DNA of 64,000 bases from Flavobacterium sp. CECT 9288. GTDB taxonomy: Bacteria; Bacteroidota; Bacteroidia; Flavobacteriales; Flavobacteriaceae. Positions 22,908 through 32,201 of the stretch are shown piece by piece. The notes under the pieces are model-generated. The model saw only the letters and a list, made by a program, of their open reading frames with translations, did no database searches and was not told where the DNA came from. Every line of letters starts with the position of its first letter. The first letter of the stretch is position 1. Location of the stretch: positions 1,798,001 through 1,862,000 of the forward strand of contig NZ_OU957226.1 in NCBI RefSeq assembly GCF_918731615.1, in the 5' to 3' direction. The translations under genes and the position numbers were made by a program.

Positions 22908-25532
22908 ATGAAAATTATTAAAATACAAGCCCTACGTGGACCGAATATTTGGAGTATTCAACGAAAAAAATTAATCCAAATGCGATTGGATTTGGAGGAA
23001 ATGGAGCAATTTCCTACCAATAAAATCGAAGGTTTTAGGGAAAGAATAGAAGCTATGTTGCCCAGCATGATAGAACATAGATGCTCCGAAGGTTGCAGAG
23101 GTGGATTCTTCTCAAGGGTAGATCGTGGTACGTGGATGGGACATGTAATTGAACACATTGCGCTCGAAATTCAAACTTTAGCAGGTATGGAAACTGGTTT
23201 TGGTAGAACCAGAGAAACTAAAACTCCAGGAACTTACAATGTTGTTTTTAGTTACACTGAAGAAAATGTAGGTTTATTTGCAGCCGAAGCTTCCGTTGCA
23301 ATTGCCGAAGCCTTAATTGCGGGTAAGGAATATGATATTGATGCCGACTTGCAAAAAATGCGTGAAATTAGAGAACGTGTTAGGTTAGGACCAAGTACAG
23401 GGAGTATAGTAGATGAGGCCGTTTCGCGTGATATTCCATGGATACGTTTAGGAACCAACTCATTAGTACAATTAGGATATGGCATAAACCAAATGCGCTT
23501 TCAAGCTACAATTACCTGTAAAACAAGTAGTATAGCAGTTGATATCGCTTGCAACAAAGAACAAACTAAAAAAATGCTAGAGAATGCTTCTATTCCTGTA
23601 GCCAGCGGAAGTATTTGTGTTGATGAAGAAAGCTTAGCCGATGTGATCAAAAAAATAGGCTATCCTATTGTGCTTAAACCATTGGGAGGCAACCACGGAA
23701 AAGGCGCTTCTATAAACGTAACAAATTGGGAAGATGCTGTATCAGGACTTGCATTTGCTCAAACCTATGGCAAACGAGTGATTGTAGAAAAATTCATAAC
23801 AGGTTTTGATTTTAGAGTTCTTGTAATTGATAACAAACTAGTAGCAGCAGCAAAAAGAGTACCGGCTCATGTTGTAGGTAATGGCGTTGATACCATTCAA
23901 AAATTAATAGATATTACTAACTTAGATCCTAGGAGAGGCTACGGTCATGAAAATGTATTAACTCAAATTGATGTTGATCGTGATACCGAAGATTTACTAG
24001 AAAAGCTAAACTATACACTTGAAACCATTCCAAACAATGGTGAAACAGTATTTTTAAAATCAACTGCAAATTTAAGTACTGGAGGCACATCAGTTGATGT
24101 GACTGATATGATGCATCCTGAAAATATTTTTCTAGCAGAGCGTATCTCTAGAGTAATAGGACTTGATGTATGCGGAGTTGACATCATGGCCGAGAATTTA
24201 ACACAACCTTTAAAAGAAAATGGCGGAGTCATTCTAGAGGTTAATGCAGCACCAGGTTTTAGAATGCATTTGGCTCCCTCAGAAGGATTACCAAGAAACG
24301 TTGCCGCTCCAGTGATTGACATGCTCTATCCTCCCGGAAAATCATGTAGAATTCCTATTATTGCGGTGACAGGAACAAATGGTAAAACGACCACTACCCG
24401 ACTCCTTGCACATATTGTAAAAAATAATGGTTTCAAAGTTGGTTTTACCACATCAGATGGTATTTATGTACAAAACCACATGATGGAAAAAGGAGATACT
24501 ACAGGACCATTAAGCGCCGAGTACATCTTGAGAGATCCAACAGTAGAATTTGCAGTCCTAGAAACAGCACGTGGTGGAATCCTTAGATCTGGACTAGGAT
24601 TTAGCCTTTGCGATATTGGGGTAATTACAAACATTCAAGAAGACCACTTGGGTTTAAGTGACATACACACCCTGAATGATCTTGCCAGAGTAAAAGCAAC
24701 TGTGGTTAGAAGTGTTAAAAAGAATGGATGGGCAGTTTTAAATGGAGATGATGAACATTGCATTAAAATTGCAAACGACCTCCAGTGCAATGTAGCCTAC
24801 TTTAGTTTAAATGAAAATAGCGAATTCATAAAAAAACAATGCGCAGAAGGAAAAACAGTAGCCGTTTATGAAAATGGTTTTATAACCATCAAAAAAGGAG
24901 AATGGAAAATAAGAGTAGAAAAAGCTACACTAGTCCCGCTAACATTAGGAGGGAAAGCTAAATTCATGATTGCAAACGTTCTTGCTGCAACGCTAGCAAG
25001 TTATTTATGGGGTTTCAAAACGGGTGATATTAGTCAATCCTTAAAAACATTTATTCCCAGTGCAGCGCAAACACCGGGACGTATGAATATTTTTGAGTTT
25101 AAAAAATTCAAAGTTCTTATTGATTTTGCTCACAATGCATCAGGATATAAAGGAGTTGCTGATTATTTGGAAAGCGTAACTGCATCCAAAAAAATAGGTA
25201 TTATAGCAGGCGTAGGAGATCGTAGAGATGAAGATATTAGAGAATGTGCCCACATTGCAGCACGCATGTTTGATCACATTATCATCAGACAAGAAAAGTT
25301 TTTAAGAGGCAGAACCGAAGAAGAAATTATCAATTTAATTCTCGAAGGCATTAAAACCTCAGGAAAAGATGTTACCTACGAAATTATTCCAAAAGAAACT
25401 GAGGCCATAAAACACGCTATCAATTGCGCCGAAGAGGGCAGTTTTATAACCGCATTGAGTGATGTAGTAACTAATGCCATTGAAATAGTTCAAGAATACC
25501 TTGACAAAGAAAACGAAAAAGAGACGTTTTAG
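22908..25532 (+). CDS. cphA: cyanophycin synthetase
   Basis: 874 residues, normal for CphA. The N-terminal domain is followed by an ATP-grasp domain (KPLGGNHGKGASINV around residue 257; VNAAPGFRMH around 445) that adds aspartate, then a Mur-ligase-like domain with P-loop TGTNGKTTTTRLL around residue 485 that adds arginine. It makes the nitrogen storage polymer multi-L-arginyl-poly-L-aspartate without ribosomes. With cphB and the isoaspartyl peptidase on the opposite strand it forms a complete synthesis and breakdown module. Confidence 0.96.
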   Translation: MKIIKIQALRGPNIWSIQRKKLIQMRLDLEEMEQFPTNKIEGFRERIEAMLPSMIEHRCSEGCRGGFFSRVDRGTWMGHVIEHIALEIQTLAGMETGFGRTRETKTPGTYNVVFSYTEENVGLFAAEASVAIAEALIAGKEYDIDADLQKMREIRERVRLGPSTGSIVDEAVSRDIPWIRLGTNSLVQLGYGINQMRFQATITCKTSSIAVDIACNKEQTKKMLENASIPVASGSICVDEESLADVIKKIGYPIVLKPLGGNHGKGASINVTNWEDAVSGLAFAQTYGKRVIVEKFITGFDFRVLVIDNKLVAAAKRVPAHVVGNGVDTIQKLIDITNLDPRRGYGHENVLTQIDVDRDTEDLLEKLNYTLETIPNNGETVFLKSTANLSTGGTSVDVTDMMHPENIFLAERISRVIGLDVCGVDIMAENLTQPLKENGGVILEVNAAPGFRMHLAPSEGLPRNVAAPVIDMLYPPGKSCRIPIIAVTGTNGKTTTTRLLAHIVKNNGFKVGFTTSDGIYVQNHMMEKGDTTGPLSAEYILRDPTVEFAVLETARGGILRSGLGFSLCDIGVITNIQEDHLGLSDIHTLNDLARVKATVVRSVKKNGWAVLNGDDEHCIKIANDLQCNVAYFSLNENSEFIKKQCAEGKTVAVYENGFITIKKGEWKIRVEKATLVPLTLGGKAKFMIANVLAATLASYLWGFKTGDISQSLKTFIPSAAQTPGRMNIFEFKKFKVLIDFAHNASGYKGVADYLESVTASKKIGIIAGVGDRRDEDIRECAHIAARMFDHIIIRQEKFLRGRTEEEIINLILEGIKTSGKDVTYEIIPKETEAIKHAINCAEEGSFITALSDVVTNAIEIVQEYLDKENEKETF

Positions 25533-25540
25533 TTTTTTTT

Positions 25541-25640
25541 CTTGGAGCTATTCCTGCTGTCCGTTATATTCCCGCTTAAAAAACTACGGCAAAAAGCCTT
25601 GTTTTTTAAAATCGGGAGATGCCACTTCCATCAGGGCTAA
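25541..25640 (+). repeat. intergenic flavobacterial repeat-like element
   Basis: A GC-richer block right after cphA: GGAGCTATTCCTGCTGTCCG, a variable centre, then GCCACTTCCATCAGGGCTA. I recall similar blocks between genes in flavobacteria. It resembles in style the blocks at about 2330-2404 and 38640-38755. It could be a mobile or structured intergenic repeat. The small open frame across it (25501-25809) is not a gene. Confidence 0.4.
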
Positions 25641-25688
25641 AAAACAGAAAACCAGTTCACAAGACTGGTTTTTTGTTTTCAATACGAT

Positions 25689-26948
25689 TTACGTTTTCAA
25701 TTTTTTCTTTTTAGCAGCCGGAAACAATACGTTGTTCAATATCAGGCGGTATCCTGGCGAATTGGGATGTAAATCCAAAACAGTAGGTGGATCACCCACT
25801 TGGTGCTGAAAATCCTCAGGATCATGACCTCCGTAAAAAGTAAACATTCCTTTTCCTTTTTGACCATGAATGTACCTAGCTTCTGCATTTAACTCACAGC
25901 TTCCCATGACTAAAACATTAGATTTTATCAACCCTGCATCATAAGCTGTAGTTTGTCCCATAAATCCCTTGATTAACTGGGTATGATTCTGGCATAACAT
26001 ACTAGGAATGGGATCCCATTTTGCCGAAAAATCCATGAGTGTGAAATAATCTTTATCTGGTGGTATTCTGCGTTTAGGCGTCATATCAATATCTGAGAAT
26101 TCATATACCTCTGGTTTTCGTTCTAATGTAAAATCTTTAAAAGCAAAAGAACTGCTGTAATTCATCTTGGTTTGATAATTACCTTCGCTAGCATCTCCAT
26201 CAAACATAGCCTCGCAAATATCAACCCCATCTGCTGCTAGTGCAATATCAAAACTATCTGTAGCAGAACACATAGCAAACATAAAACCTCCACCTACAAC
26301 AAAATCTCTAATTTTTTTGGCAACAGCTCCTTTTTGATGTGAAACTTTTGTGTACCCTAATTTGGTTGCAAGCAGTTCAGACTCTTTCTTTTGCTCGATA
26401 TACCAGGGAACGTTTTTAAATGCATTATAAAATTTTCCGTATTGTCCAGTGAAATCTTCATGATGTAAATGCAACCAATCATAAAGCAGCAGTTGATCCG
26501 ATAAAACCTCTTCATCATATATGGGCGTAAATGGAATTTCAGCGTAGGTCAATACAAGCGTTACTGCATCATCCCAAGGTTGTTTCCCTTTTGGAGTATA
26601 CACTGCAATCTTTGGGGCTTTTTCAAGCACTACCGATTCCATGTTTTGTGACGGACTAGATATTTCGTTTAAAATAGTGGCTTGTTCTTGATCTGAAAGC
26701 ACCTCAAAAGTCACACCTCGTATTTGGCATTCTCTTCGTATTTCTTCTACATCGGGAAGTAAGAAGGAACCGCCTCTATAATTAAGGAGCCAACTGGCTT
26801 TGTAATCTTTGTTCAAACACCAAAACGTAATTCCGTAAGCTTTTAAATGATTTTTTTGAACCGTTTCATCCATAGGCAACAATAAAAAAGAAGCTTGCAT
26901 GGTAACAGAAAACAAGAATAATACAAGTATGATAAAACGTTTTTGCAT
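25689..26948 (-). CDS. exported conserved Bacteroidota protein (GATase-like fold)
   Basis: 419 residues with a signal peptide (about 1-19, MQASF). I remember close relatives annotated by name as asparagine synthetase B, but no AsnB glutaminase or PP-loop motif is visible, so I do not adopt that. The region FVVGGGFMFAMCSATDSFD (about 205-223) resembles the nucleophile elbow of class I amidotransferase/ThuA-like folds, and a second GGHDPEDFQHQ near the C-terminus could be part of the same site. It converges on cphA. Function unknown. Confidence 0.7.
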   Translation of the reverse strand: MQKRFIILVLFLFSVTMQASFLLLPMDETVQKNHLKAYGITFWCLNKDYKASWLLNYRGGSFLLPDVEEIRRECQIRGVTFEVLSDQEQATILNEISSPSQNMESVVLEKAPKIAVYTPKGKQPWDDAVTLVLTYAEIPFTPIYDEEVLSDQLLLYDWLHLHHEDFTGQYGKFYNAFKNVPWYIEQKKESELLATKLGYTKVSHQKGAVAKKIRDFVVGGGFMFAMCSATDSFDIALAADGVDICEAMFDGDASEGNYQTKMNYSSSFAFKDFTLERKPEVYEFSDIDMTPKRRIPPDKDYFTLMDFSAKWDPIPSMLCQNHTQLIKGFMGQTTAYDAGLIKSNVLVMGSCELNAEARYIHGQKGKGMFTFYGGHDPEDFQHQVGDPPTVLDLHPNSPGYRLILNNVLFPAAKKKKLKT

Positions 26949-27102
26949 ATTTAATTTATTTATAATCCAAATATAGTAACTAAGCTACTCATGGTTAAAT
27001 ATTTTAACTATTTAATTTAAATATAGAGAATAAAAACACGTATTAATACGCGTACTCACTTATAGGTTTAAACTTAACTTGCAATAACTAAATAAACGAA
27101 CC

Positions 27103-27240
27103 ATGAAAAATGAAACTTGGAATAACAGCTTTAACAATACACCTATGAACCCTTTGGATATTTTAAAAAAAATAGGCCTATGCTTATTAGTCCTATTTAT
27201 TATTTTTTTCTATGTAATTTGTTTCCAATACCTCTCTTAA
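27103..27240 (+). CDS. small membrane protein
   Basis: A 45-residue frame with ATG start and a single hydrophobic segment (about residues 21-43, IGLCLLVLFIIFFYVICFQY). It sits directly before the DUF547-like gene with a 23-base gap. Small single-span proteins of this kind are common, but this one has no known family. Confidence 0.5.
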   Translation: MKNETWNNSFNNTPMNPLDILKKIGLCLLVLFIIFFYVICFQYLS

Positions 27241-27263
27241 AATAATTTTAAAACAAAATAACT

Positions 27264-27785
27264 TTGAAAAATTATTACACCAATTTATCAGCTGAAATTT
27301 TATCTGTCGCTCAATCAAATGGGGATACAACCTCATTAAGACGACAGCTTTACTTCACCCGCGCAGATAAATTAGAAAAAAACTTAAATACGGATGATTT
27401 AAAAAAAACATTCTGGATCAATATTTACTATGCATACTTTTTAATTCAAAAAAAAGAGCATGTGGATCAAGACAGAATTAAAACTTTTAAAAGAATTCGA
27501 ATTGCGGGTACAGCAATTTCATTAAATGACATTGAATTTGGCATTCTAAAAAAATCAACACTGCGAGTAGGAACTATTCATTTTGAAAATATTTTTCACT
27601 CTAAGTTTGTAAATAAAATGGCTATTAGTGAAATGGATTATAGGATTCATTTTGTAATCCAAAGTATAACCTTAAAAAATATTAAGTTTAATTTTTATGA
27701 TACTGACTTATTAGACGACCAATTGCAGGAAACAATGAAAAACTTCATCAGTCAAAAACTCATTAAGGTGCCCTCTTTTAAATAA
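27264..27785 (+). CDS. DUF547 family protein
   Basis: 173 residues with the DUF547 pattern: FWINIYYAYF (around residue 49), SLNDIEFGIL (around 92) and RIHFVIQ (around 126), compared with FWINxYNAF, SLDDIEHGILR and IHFALNC in the family. The usual catalytic-like Cys after the last motif is replaced here. The start is a TTG at 27264. The same bases read as TAACTTTG, a possible promoter -7 element (27259-27266), so the true start remains open. Confidence 0.72.
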   Translation: MKNYYTNLSAEILSVAQSNGDTTSLRRQLYFTRADKLEKNLNTDDLKKTFWINIYYAYFLIQKKEHVDQDRIKTFKRIRIAGTAISLNDIEFGILKKSTLRVGTIHFENIFHSKFVNKMAISEMDYRIHFVIQSITLKNIKFNFYDTDLLDDQLQETMKNFISQKLIKVPSFK

Positions 27786-27845
27786 AAATGAAATTTTCTT
27801 CGTTATTGAACTATATTTTATGGAAAAGCTTACGTTTGAAAAATA

Positions 27846-28514
27846 TTAATCAATAGCCATGATTTCGTATTGAATTGCAAATAGTACTAAACCTGCAATA
27901 TTTCTTGATTCTGTTTTCAAAAGTAGATTATTTCTATGCCCTTCCACGGTTCTCGGACTTATAAACAATGTGTCTGCAATTTCAGTACTACTTTTTTGAT
28001 CGCAAATAAGTTTTAATATTTGAATTTCCCTAGTAGTCAAAAAGTTAGGATCTAATATACATTTTGTTTTCTTTACTGTTGAAATATCCTCTTGAATTAC
28101 TTTCATAATGTAATCTGTGTAGTAATATCCTCTCTCAGCCACTTCATTAATAGTAACCAATAGTTCTTGTGGAGTAGAATTTTTTACTAGATAAGCCACT
28201 GCTCCAACAGCAATCATATTTAATATAAAGGATTTTGTATTGTAACTTGTTAAAGCAATAATTTTTATACTTGGATAAACGGTATGAATTATTTTTGTAG
28301 CCTCTACACCATTTATACCCTGCATTTTCAAATCCATTATGATAATATCAGGATGATTGTCATGATTGCTTTCAAGAAAAGCCAATAGTTCTCCACCACT
28401 TGAAGCTTCATAAATTACATCAATATTATTTTCTCTATCCAATAAAAATGAAATTCCTTTTCTAAAAAGTATTTCATCATCAACTATAATAATTTTTATA
28501 CTATTTTTCATCAT
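27846..28514 (-). CDS. LuxR/NarL-type response regulator
   Basis: 222 residues. The receiver domain has the acidic pair near the N-terminus (IIVDDE), the phosphoacceptor Asp in IIMDLKMQGINGVEA and the conserved Lys (VKNSTP). The LuxR-type HTH at the C-terminus is seen in LTTREIQILKLICDQ and SPRTVEGHRNNLL. The start overlaps the kinase stop by four bases (ATGA), so it forms a cognate pair with the upstream kinase. Confidence 0.94.
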   Translation of the reverse strand: MMKNSIKIIIVDDEILFRKGISFLLDRENNIDVIYEASSGGELLAFLESNHDNHPDIIIMDLKMQGINGVEATKIIHTVYPSIKIIALTSYNTKSFILNMIAVGAVAYLVKNSTPQELLVTINEVAERGYYYTDYIMKVIQEDISTVKKTKCILDPNFLTTREIQILKLICDQKSSTEIADTLFISPRTVEGHRNNLLLKTESRNIAGLVLFAIQYEIMAID

Positions 28515-29305
28515 TCAAAATTAAAAATAATTATAACTCCCTCATTTGGTGCTGATTTTATATCGATAGTACCTTTTAAAAAAGCAATTCGGCTTTCAAT
28601 ATTTTTCATTCCTAAACCTTTCATATTTTCAGAATTATGTATTAGAAAACCAATACCATTATCTGAATACGTACATTGCTTTTTACCTTCAATTTCCTCA
28701 AAAAGAATAGCAATTTTTGTTGCTTTTCCATGGCGCAATGAATTATTCATTAGTTCCTGTAAAATCCTGAACACATGTAAATGACGATCATTTTCTGCTA
28801 TGTTGAATTCAGTTCTACAGCTATAATTTACCATTACAGCCTTTGAATTGCTAAACTCTAAACACAGTTCTTCGACTCCTGCGTGCAAACCAAATTTTTC
28901 TAAAACAGGCGGTAGCAATCCGTGTGCAATTTTTCTGGAACTGTCCAATGCCTTACCTGTTAAATCAATTATATTTTGCGTTATTTCCTGAACTTCCTTC
29001 TCAGTCAAATTAGGACTGTTTAACAAATGACTGTTTAAGGCTACCACATTCAATTTTGAACTTATGTCGTCATGTAAATCCTGCGCAATTCTTTTTCGTT
29101 CTTCTTCTTGTGTTAGAATTACAGCTTGTATTTGATCTTGTTTAAATTGAATTTCTAAATCTTTTTTTTCTAATTCTTTTTTGATTATTCGTTTACGTGA
29201 AAAATAAAAAAAAACGATTAAGCCTACAGCAAGCAGTATAAAAAATAGAGAAGTATACAGTATTATTGCAACAATCTCTTTTTCATATATTTGACTTTCT
29301 TTCAT
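28511..29305 (-). CDS. membrane histidine kinase, HisKA_3 type
   Basis: 264 residues. One membrane segment (about 11-32) is followed by a coiled-coil and the HisKA_3 dimerisation helix with the phosphorylated His in RKRIAQDLHDDISSKL. The ATPase domain has the N box (ELMNNSLRHG) and G boxes (DNGIGF, GLGMKNI). There is no periplasmic sensor of note, so input may come through the partner membrane protein encoded upstream with a 23-base overlap. Confidence 0.92.
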   Translation of the reverse strand: MKESQIYEKEIVAIILYTSLFFILLAVGLIVFFYFSRKRIIKKELEKKDLEIQFKQDQIQAVILTQEEERKRIAQDLHDDISSKLNVVALNSHLLNSPNLTEKEVQEITQNIIDLTGKALDSSRKIAHGLLPPVLEKFGLHAGVEELCLEFSNSKAVMVNYSCRTEFNIAENDRHLHVFRILQELMNNSLRHGKATKIAILFEEIEGKKQCTYSDNGIGFLIHNSENMKGLGMKNIESRIAFLKGTIDIKSAPNEGVIIIFNFE

Positions 29306-29939
29306 GGTTACTTTTTAATGCTTTTTTAGAAAAACTTTTTTTCCATTCAACGAAAATAAGCAATTGAAAAAGAATTACTAAAAAAGAATTTACCGTCCAG
29401 GTCAAAAACTTGACGGCATTACTCAAACCTATTGTTAGGTTTCCTACAAAAAACAGAACGGTACTTGCTAGTAAATATATAATTATTCCTATAGTCAAAT
29501 AGTAATACTGCTTATTCTCTAATAACATGTTGTACAAATGCATTACGGCATACAAAACTATAAGTAATGAGGTAAGAGCAATTTCAAATAAATTAAACTT
29601 AAAAAATTGCTCAGGATAGAAGCAATAATCCAGCAATAACAACATAGAACCCACAATCATAGTGTATTTTATTACACTAACTTGTGTTTTTGTCATCATT
29701 AATGATTTGTAAAAAAATCCTAAACACAAAAACTGTCCGATAAAATAAGCATGAACTAGATATAAGTTGTCTATACTTTGAAGTACTAAAATTTCCATAC
29801 TTACTTGTACAAAAACTAAAACTGTAAGATAGCAAACTAGATACTGAAAGGTTTTTCCGTGTTTAGAAAAACCATTCCAGTATAAAATAAAATTTAGTAT
29901 TAATAGAAAATATCCTATGTAAACAAAAATCAAATACAC
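29283..29939 (-). CDS. multi-pass membrane protein upstream of the kinase
   Basis: 218 residues with six or seven hydrophobic segments and short loops. Its 3' end overlaps the histidine kinase gene, which suggests translation coupling and a sensor-like or accessory role; that is inference. No family recognised with certainty. Confidence 0.75.
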   Translation of the reverse strand: MYLIFVYIGYFLLILNFILYWNGFSKHGKTFQYLVCYLTVLVFVQVSMEILVLQSIDNLYLVHAYFIGQFLCLGFFYKSLMMTKTQVSVIKYTMIVGSMLLLLDYCFYPEQFFKFNLFEIALTSLLIVLYAVMHLYNMLLENKQYYYLTIGIIIYLLASTVLFFVGNLTIGLSNAVKFLTWTVNSFLVILFQLLIFVEWKKSFSKKALKSNHERKSNI

Positions 29940-29944
29940 CTGTA

Positions 29945-30322
29945 TTAATATTGTAGTGGGCTATCTGGGTCACCGTTTGGAGGACAAGGTCTAGAAGCAT
30001 CATACACAATATCACCTTCATCTGAATCACCCTCGCCATCAGTTTGCGAAGTTCCAAAAACGTCTCTGTAAATCCCCTTTTCGTCTTTATTTGCTCCTAC
30101 AAAGATGAGTGTTTCTTCTTTTTTATCATTAATCCCAAGGTAGGCACGCACAGCATCTGTTTTAAGAGCTAGTACCGCCTCAAGACTTTCTCTTGGAATT
30201 AAAAAAGCATCTACTTTATTTTTATTTCCTTCTAACTCTTGCTTACCTCTATAAGCTTTGGTCCACTTTTCAGCAGTTTGTAATGAAACTTCAATTGATT
30301 CTCCAAAAATTTCGTTGTCCAT
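29945..30322 (-). CDS. conserved flavobacterial hypothetical protein
   Basis: 125 residues, soluble, no signal peptide. The C-terminal tail DIVYDASRPCPPNGDPDSPLQY is a pattern I have seen at the end of small flavobacterial proteins of unknown function. The gene precedes the membrane protein and two-component genes by five bases, so the four genes are probably one operon. Confidence 0.7.
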   Translation of the reverse strand: MDNEIFGESIEVSLQTAEKWTKAYRGKQELEGNKNKVDAFLIPRESLEAVLALKTDAVRAYLGINDKKEETLIFVGANKDEKGIYRDVFGTSQTDGEGDSDEGDIVYDASRPCPPNGDPDSPLQY

Positions 30323-30450
30323 AATTGTCTTTTTATTTTAGTTAGTTTATAGTACTTAGTTTACTAAATAAGCATTGCTAAGATATTTAATTTTTTTCAA
30401 AAAAGAACATTATAATTTCAATAATAATGTAATGATAATTTTACCAAAAA

Positions 30451-30484
30451 AAATGCCCTCAAAAATTATTTTTTGAGGGCATTT
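30451..30484 (-). terminator. intrinsic terminator behind dnaB
   Basis: AAATGCCCTCAAAAA (30451-30465) pairs with TTTTTGAGGGCATTT (30470-30484) around a four-base loop. It lies 22 bases beyond the dnaB stop codon. Confidence 0.85.
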
Positions 30485-30505
30485 CTATGTTATTTCAGTT
30501 CACTA

Positions 30506-32050
30506 TTAAAAGGGAACATCACTATCATCTTCATCATCATTAAAATTACTTCCAAAAGCTTCATTTGCTGATGGCAAATTTTTTGTAATAAAAGGATTAT
30601 CGTCTTGGTTCATACTAGAAGGCAAATCATCATAGCTGCCACTATAATCCTCTAAGTTGTCAAATTTACCTAAGTGTCCTATAAACTTAAGTCGTACGTT
30701 TTCTATACTACCATTACGGTGTTTTGCAATCATGATTTCGGCTTGACCTGTGGTTGGCGAAGCTTCGTCATCATCCCATTCGTCTATTTTATAATACTCC
30801 GGACGGTACAAGAAGGATACAATATCAGCATCCTGCTCAATAGCTCCAGATTCACGTAAATCAGAAAGTAACGGACGTTTACTAGAACCACGCGTTTCAA
30901 CCGCACGCGAAAGTTGAGAAAGTGCAATAACAGGCACATTTAACTCCTTAGCCAATGCTTTTAAATTTCGGGAAATAGTAGATATTTCTTGCTCTCTGTT
31001 TCCGCCACCTTTTCCGCTTCCGCCAGCAGTCATTAATTGCAAATAATCGACAATTATAATACGGATACCATGTTGGGAAACCAAACGTCTTGCCTTGGCA
31101 CGTAAATCAAAAATAGATAAGGATGGAGTATCATCAATAAAAAGAGGTGCTTTTTCTAAATTTTTAACTTTGGTACTTAATTGCTCCCACTCGTGTTTTT
31201 CTAATTTACCTGTACGCAGTTTTTCAGATGATAATCCAGTCTCGGATGAAATTAAACGTGTAATTAATTGCACCGATGCCATCTCTAAAGAAAATAAGGC
31301 AACCGGCATTTTAAAATCAATAGCCATGTTTCTAGCCATAGATAATACAAATGCTGTTTTTCCCATGGCGGGTCTTGCAGCAATAATAATTAAATCACTT
31401 GGTTGCCATCCTGATGTAATTTTGTCTAGCTTATCAAAACCAGTGGCTACACCACTTAATCCCTCTTGACCTGCAATTTCTTCAATACGTTTTTTGGCCT
31501 GCAGTACAAGACTTTGTGCTGTTTCTGAACTTCGTTTTATGTTTCCTTGAGTAACTTCATAAAGCTTCGATTCGGCTCTGTCTAATAAATCAAAAACATC
31601 TGTAGTTTCATCATAAGAATCTTCAATAATTTCAGTTGAAATCCGAATTAAACTTCGTTGAATGAATTTTTGAAGTATAATTCTAGAGTGAAATTCTATA
31701 TGTGCTGATGAGGATATCTTTTGCGTAAGCTGGATTAAATAAAAATCGCCACCTGCCAACTCTAGTTTTGCGTTTTTCTTCAACTGAGCCGATACCGTCA
31801 ATAAATCTATAGGTTGTGTCTCAGTAAACAATTGAACGATGGCTTCAAAAATATGTTTGTGTGCTTCTTTGTAAAAAGCATCTGGTTGCAAAATATCAAT
31901 TACATCATCAACCCCTTTTTTATCGATCATCATTGCGCCTAGAACTGCTTCCTCTAGTTCCAGTACTTGAGGCTGCAATTTTCCTTTTTCTAGGCTTATT
32001 ATTGTGCTTTTATCAACCTTTACAGGATTAATATTTCTGAAATTTTCCAT
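30506..32050 (-). CDS. dnaB: replicative DNA helicase DnaB
   Basis: 514 residues from the ATG at 32050 (MENFRNINPV); the frame continues 30 codons upstream but with non-family sequence. The N-terminal domain has EEAVLGAMM. The RecA-like domain has Walker A AARPAMGKTAF and Walker B IIIVDYLQLM, and the arginine-finger region is present. It unwinds DNA ahead of the replisome. The acidic tail (FNDDEDDSDVPF) is common in Bacteroidota. Confidence 0.97.
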   Translation of the reverse strand: MENFRNINPVKVDKSTIISLEKGKLQPQVLELEEAVLGAMMIDKKGVDDVIDILQPDAFYKEAHKHIFEAIVQLFTETQPIDLLTVSAQLKKNAKLELAGGDFYLIQLTQKISSSAHIEFHSRIILQKFIQRSLIRISTEIIEDSYDETTDVFDLLDRAESKLYEVTQGNIKRSSETAQSLVLQAKKRIEEIAGQEGLSGVATGFDKLDKITSGWQPSDLIIIAARPAMGKTAFVLSMARNMAIDFKMPVALFSLEMASVQLITRLISSETGLSSEKLRTGKLEKHEWEQLSTKVKNLEKAPLFIDDTPSLSIFDLRAKARRLVSQHGIRIIIVDYLQLMTAGGSGKGGGNREQEISTISRNLKALAKELNVPVIALSQLSRAVETRGSSKRPLLSDLRESGAIEQDADIVSFLYRPEYYKIDEWDDDEASPTTGQAEIMIAKHRNGSIENVRLKFIGHLGKFDNLEDYSGSYDDLPSSMNQDDNPFITKNLPSANEAFGSNFNDDEDDSDVPF

Positions 32051-32145
32051 AAGGCGAAAGTAACATAAATTTAAAAAAAATCTGTGATGAGTTGTTACAA
32101 ATAAATGTTGATAACCAACTATTTTTTGTTCATAACCCAAAAAAA

Positions 32146-32180
32146 ATCCGTCTCGACTTAGGTTTTAGTACGAGACGGAT
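32146..32180 (-). terminator. intrinsic terminator behind accA
   Basis: ATCCGTCTCG (32146-32155) pairs with CGAGACGGAT (32171-32180), with an A-tract on the left side that becomes the U-tract on the minus strand. It separates accA from dnaB. Confidence 0.8.
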
Positions 32181-32201
32181 GAACTATAAATTTGTAAGAT
32201 T

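Noticed and set aside
25689..26948. Naming this gene asparagine synthetase B
   Set aside because: Neither the N-terminal Cys glutaminase nor the SGGxDS PP-loop is present; the protein is exported.
29863..30057. 64-residue frame overlapping the membrane protein and the hypothetical gene upstream of the kinase
   Set aside because: It overlaps two better-supported genes in another frame and has no conserved pattern.
30674..30859. Frames opposite to dnaB, accA, cphA, guaA and pyrG
   Set aside because: They are antisense shadows of well-identified core genes with no own features.
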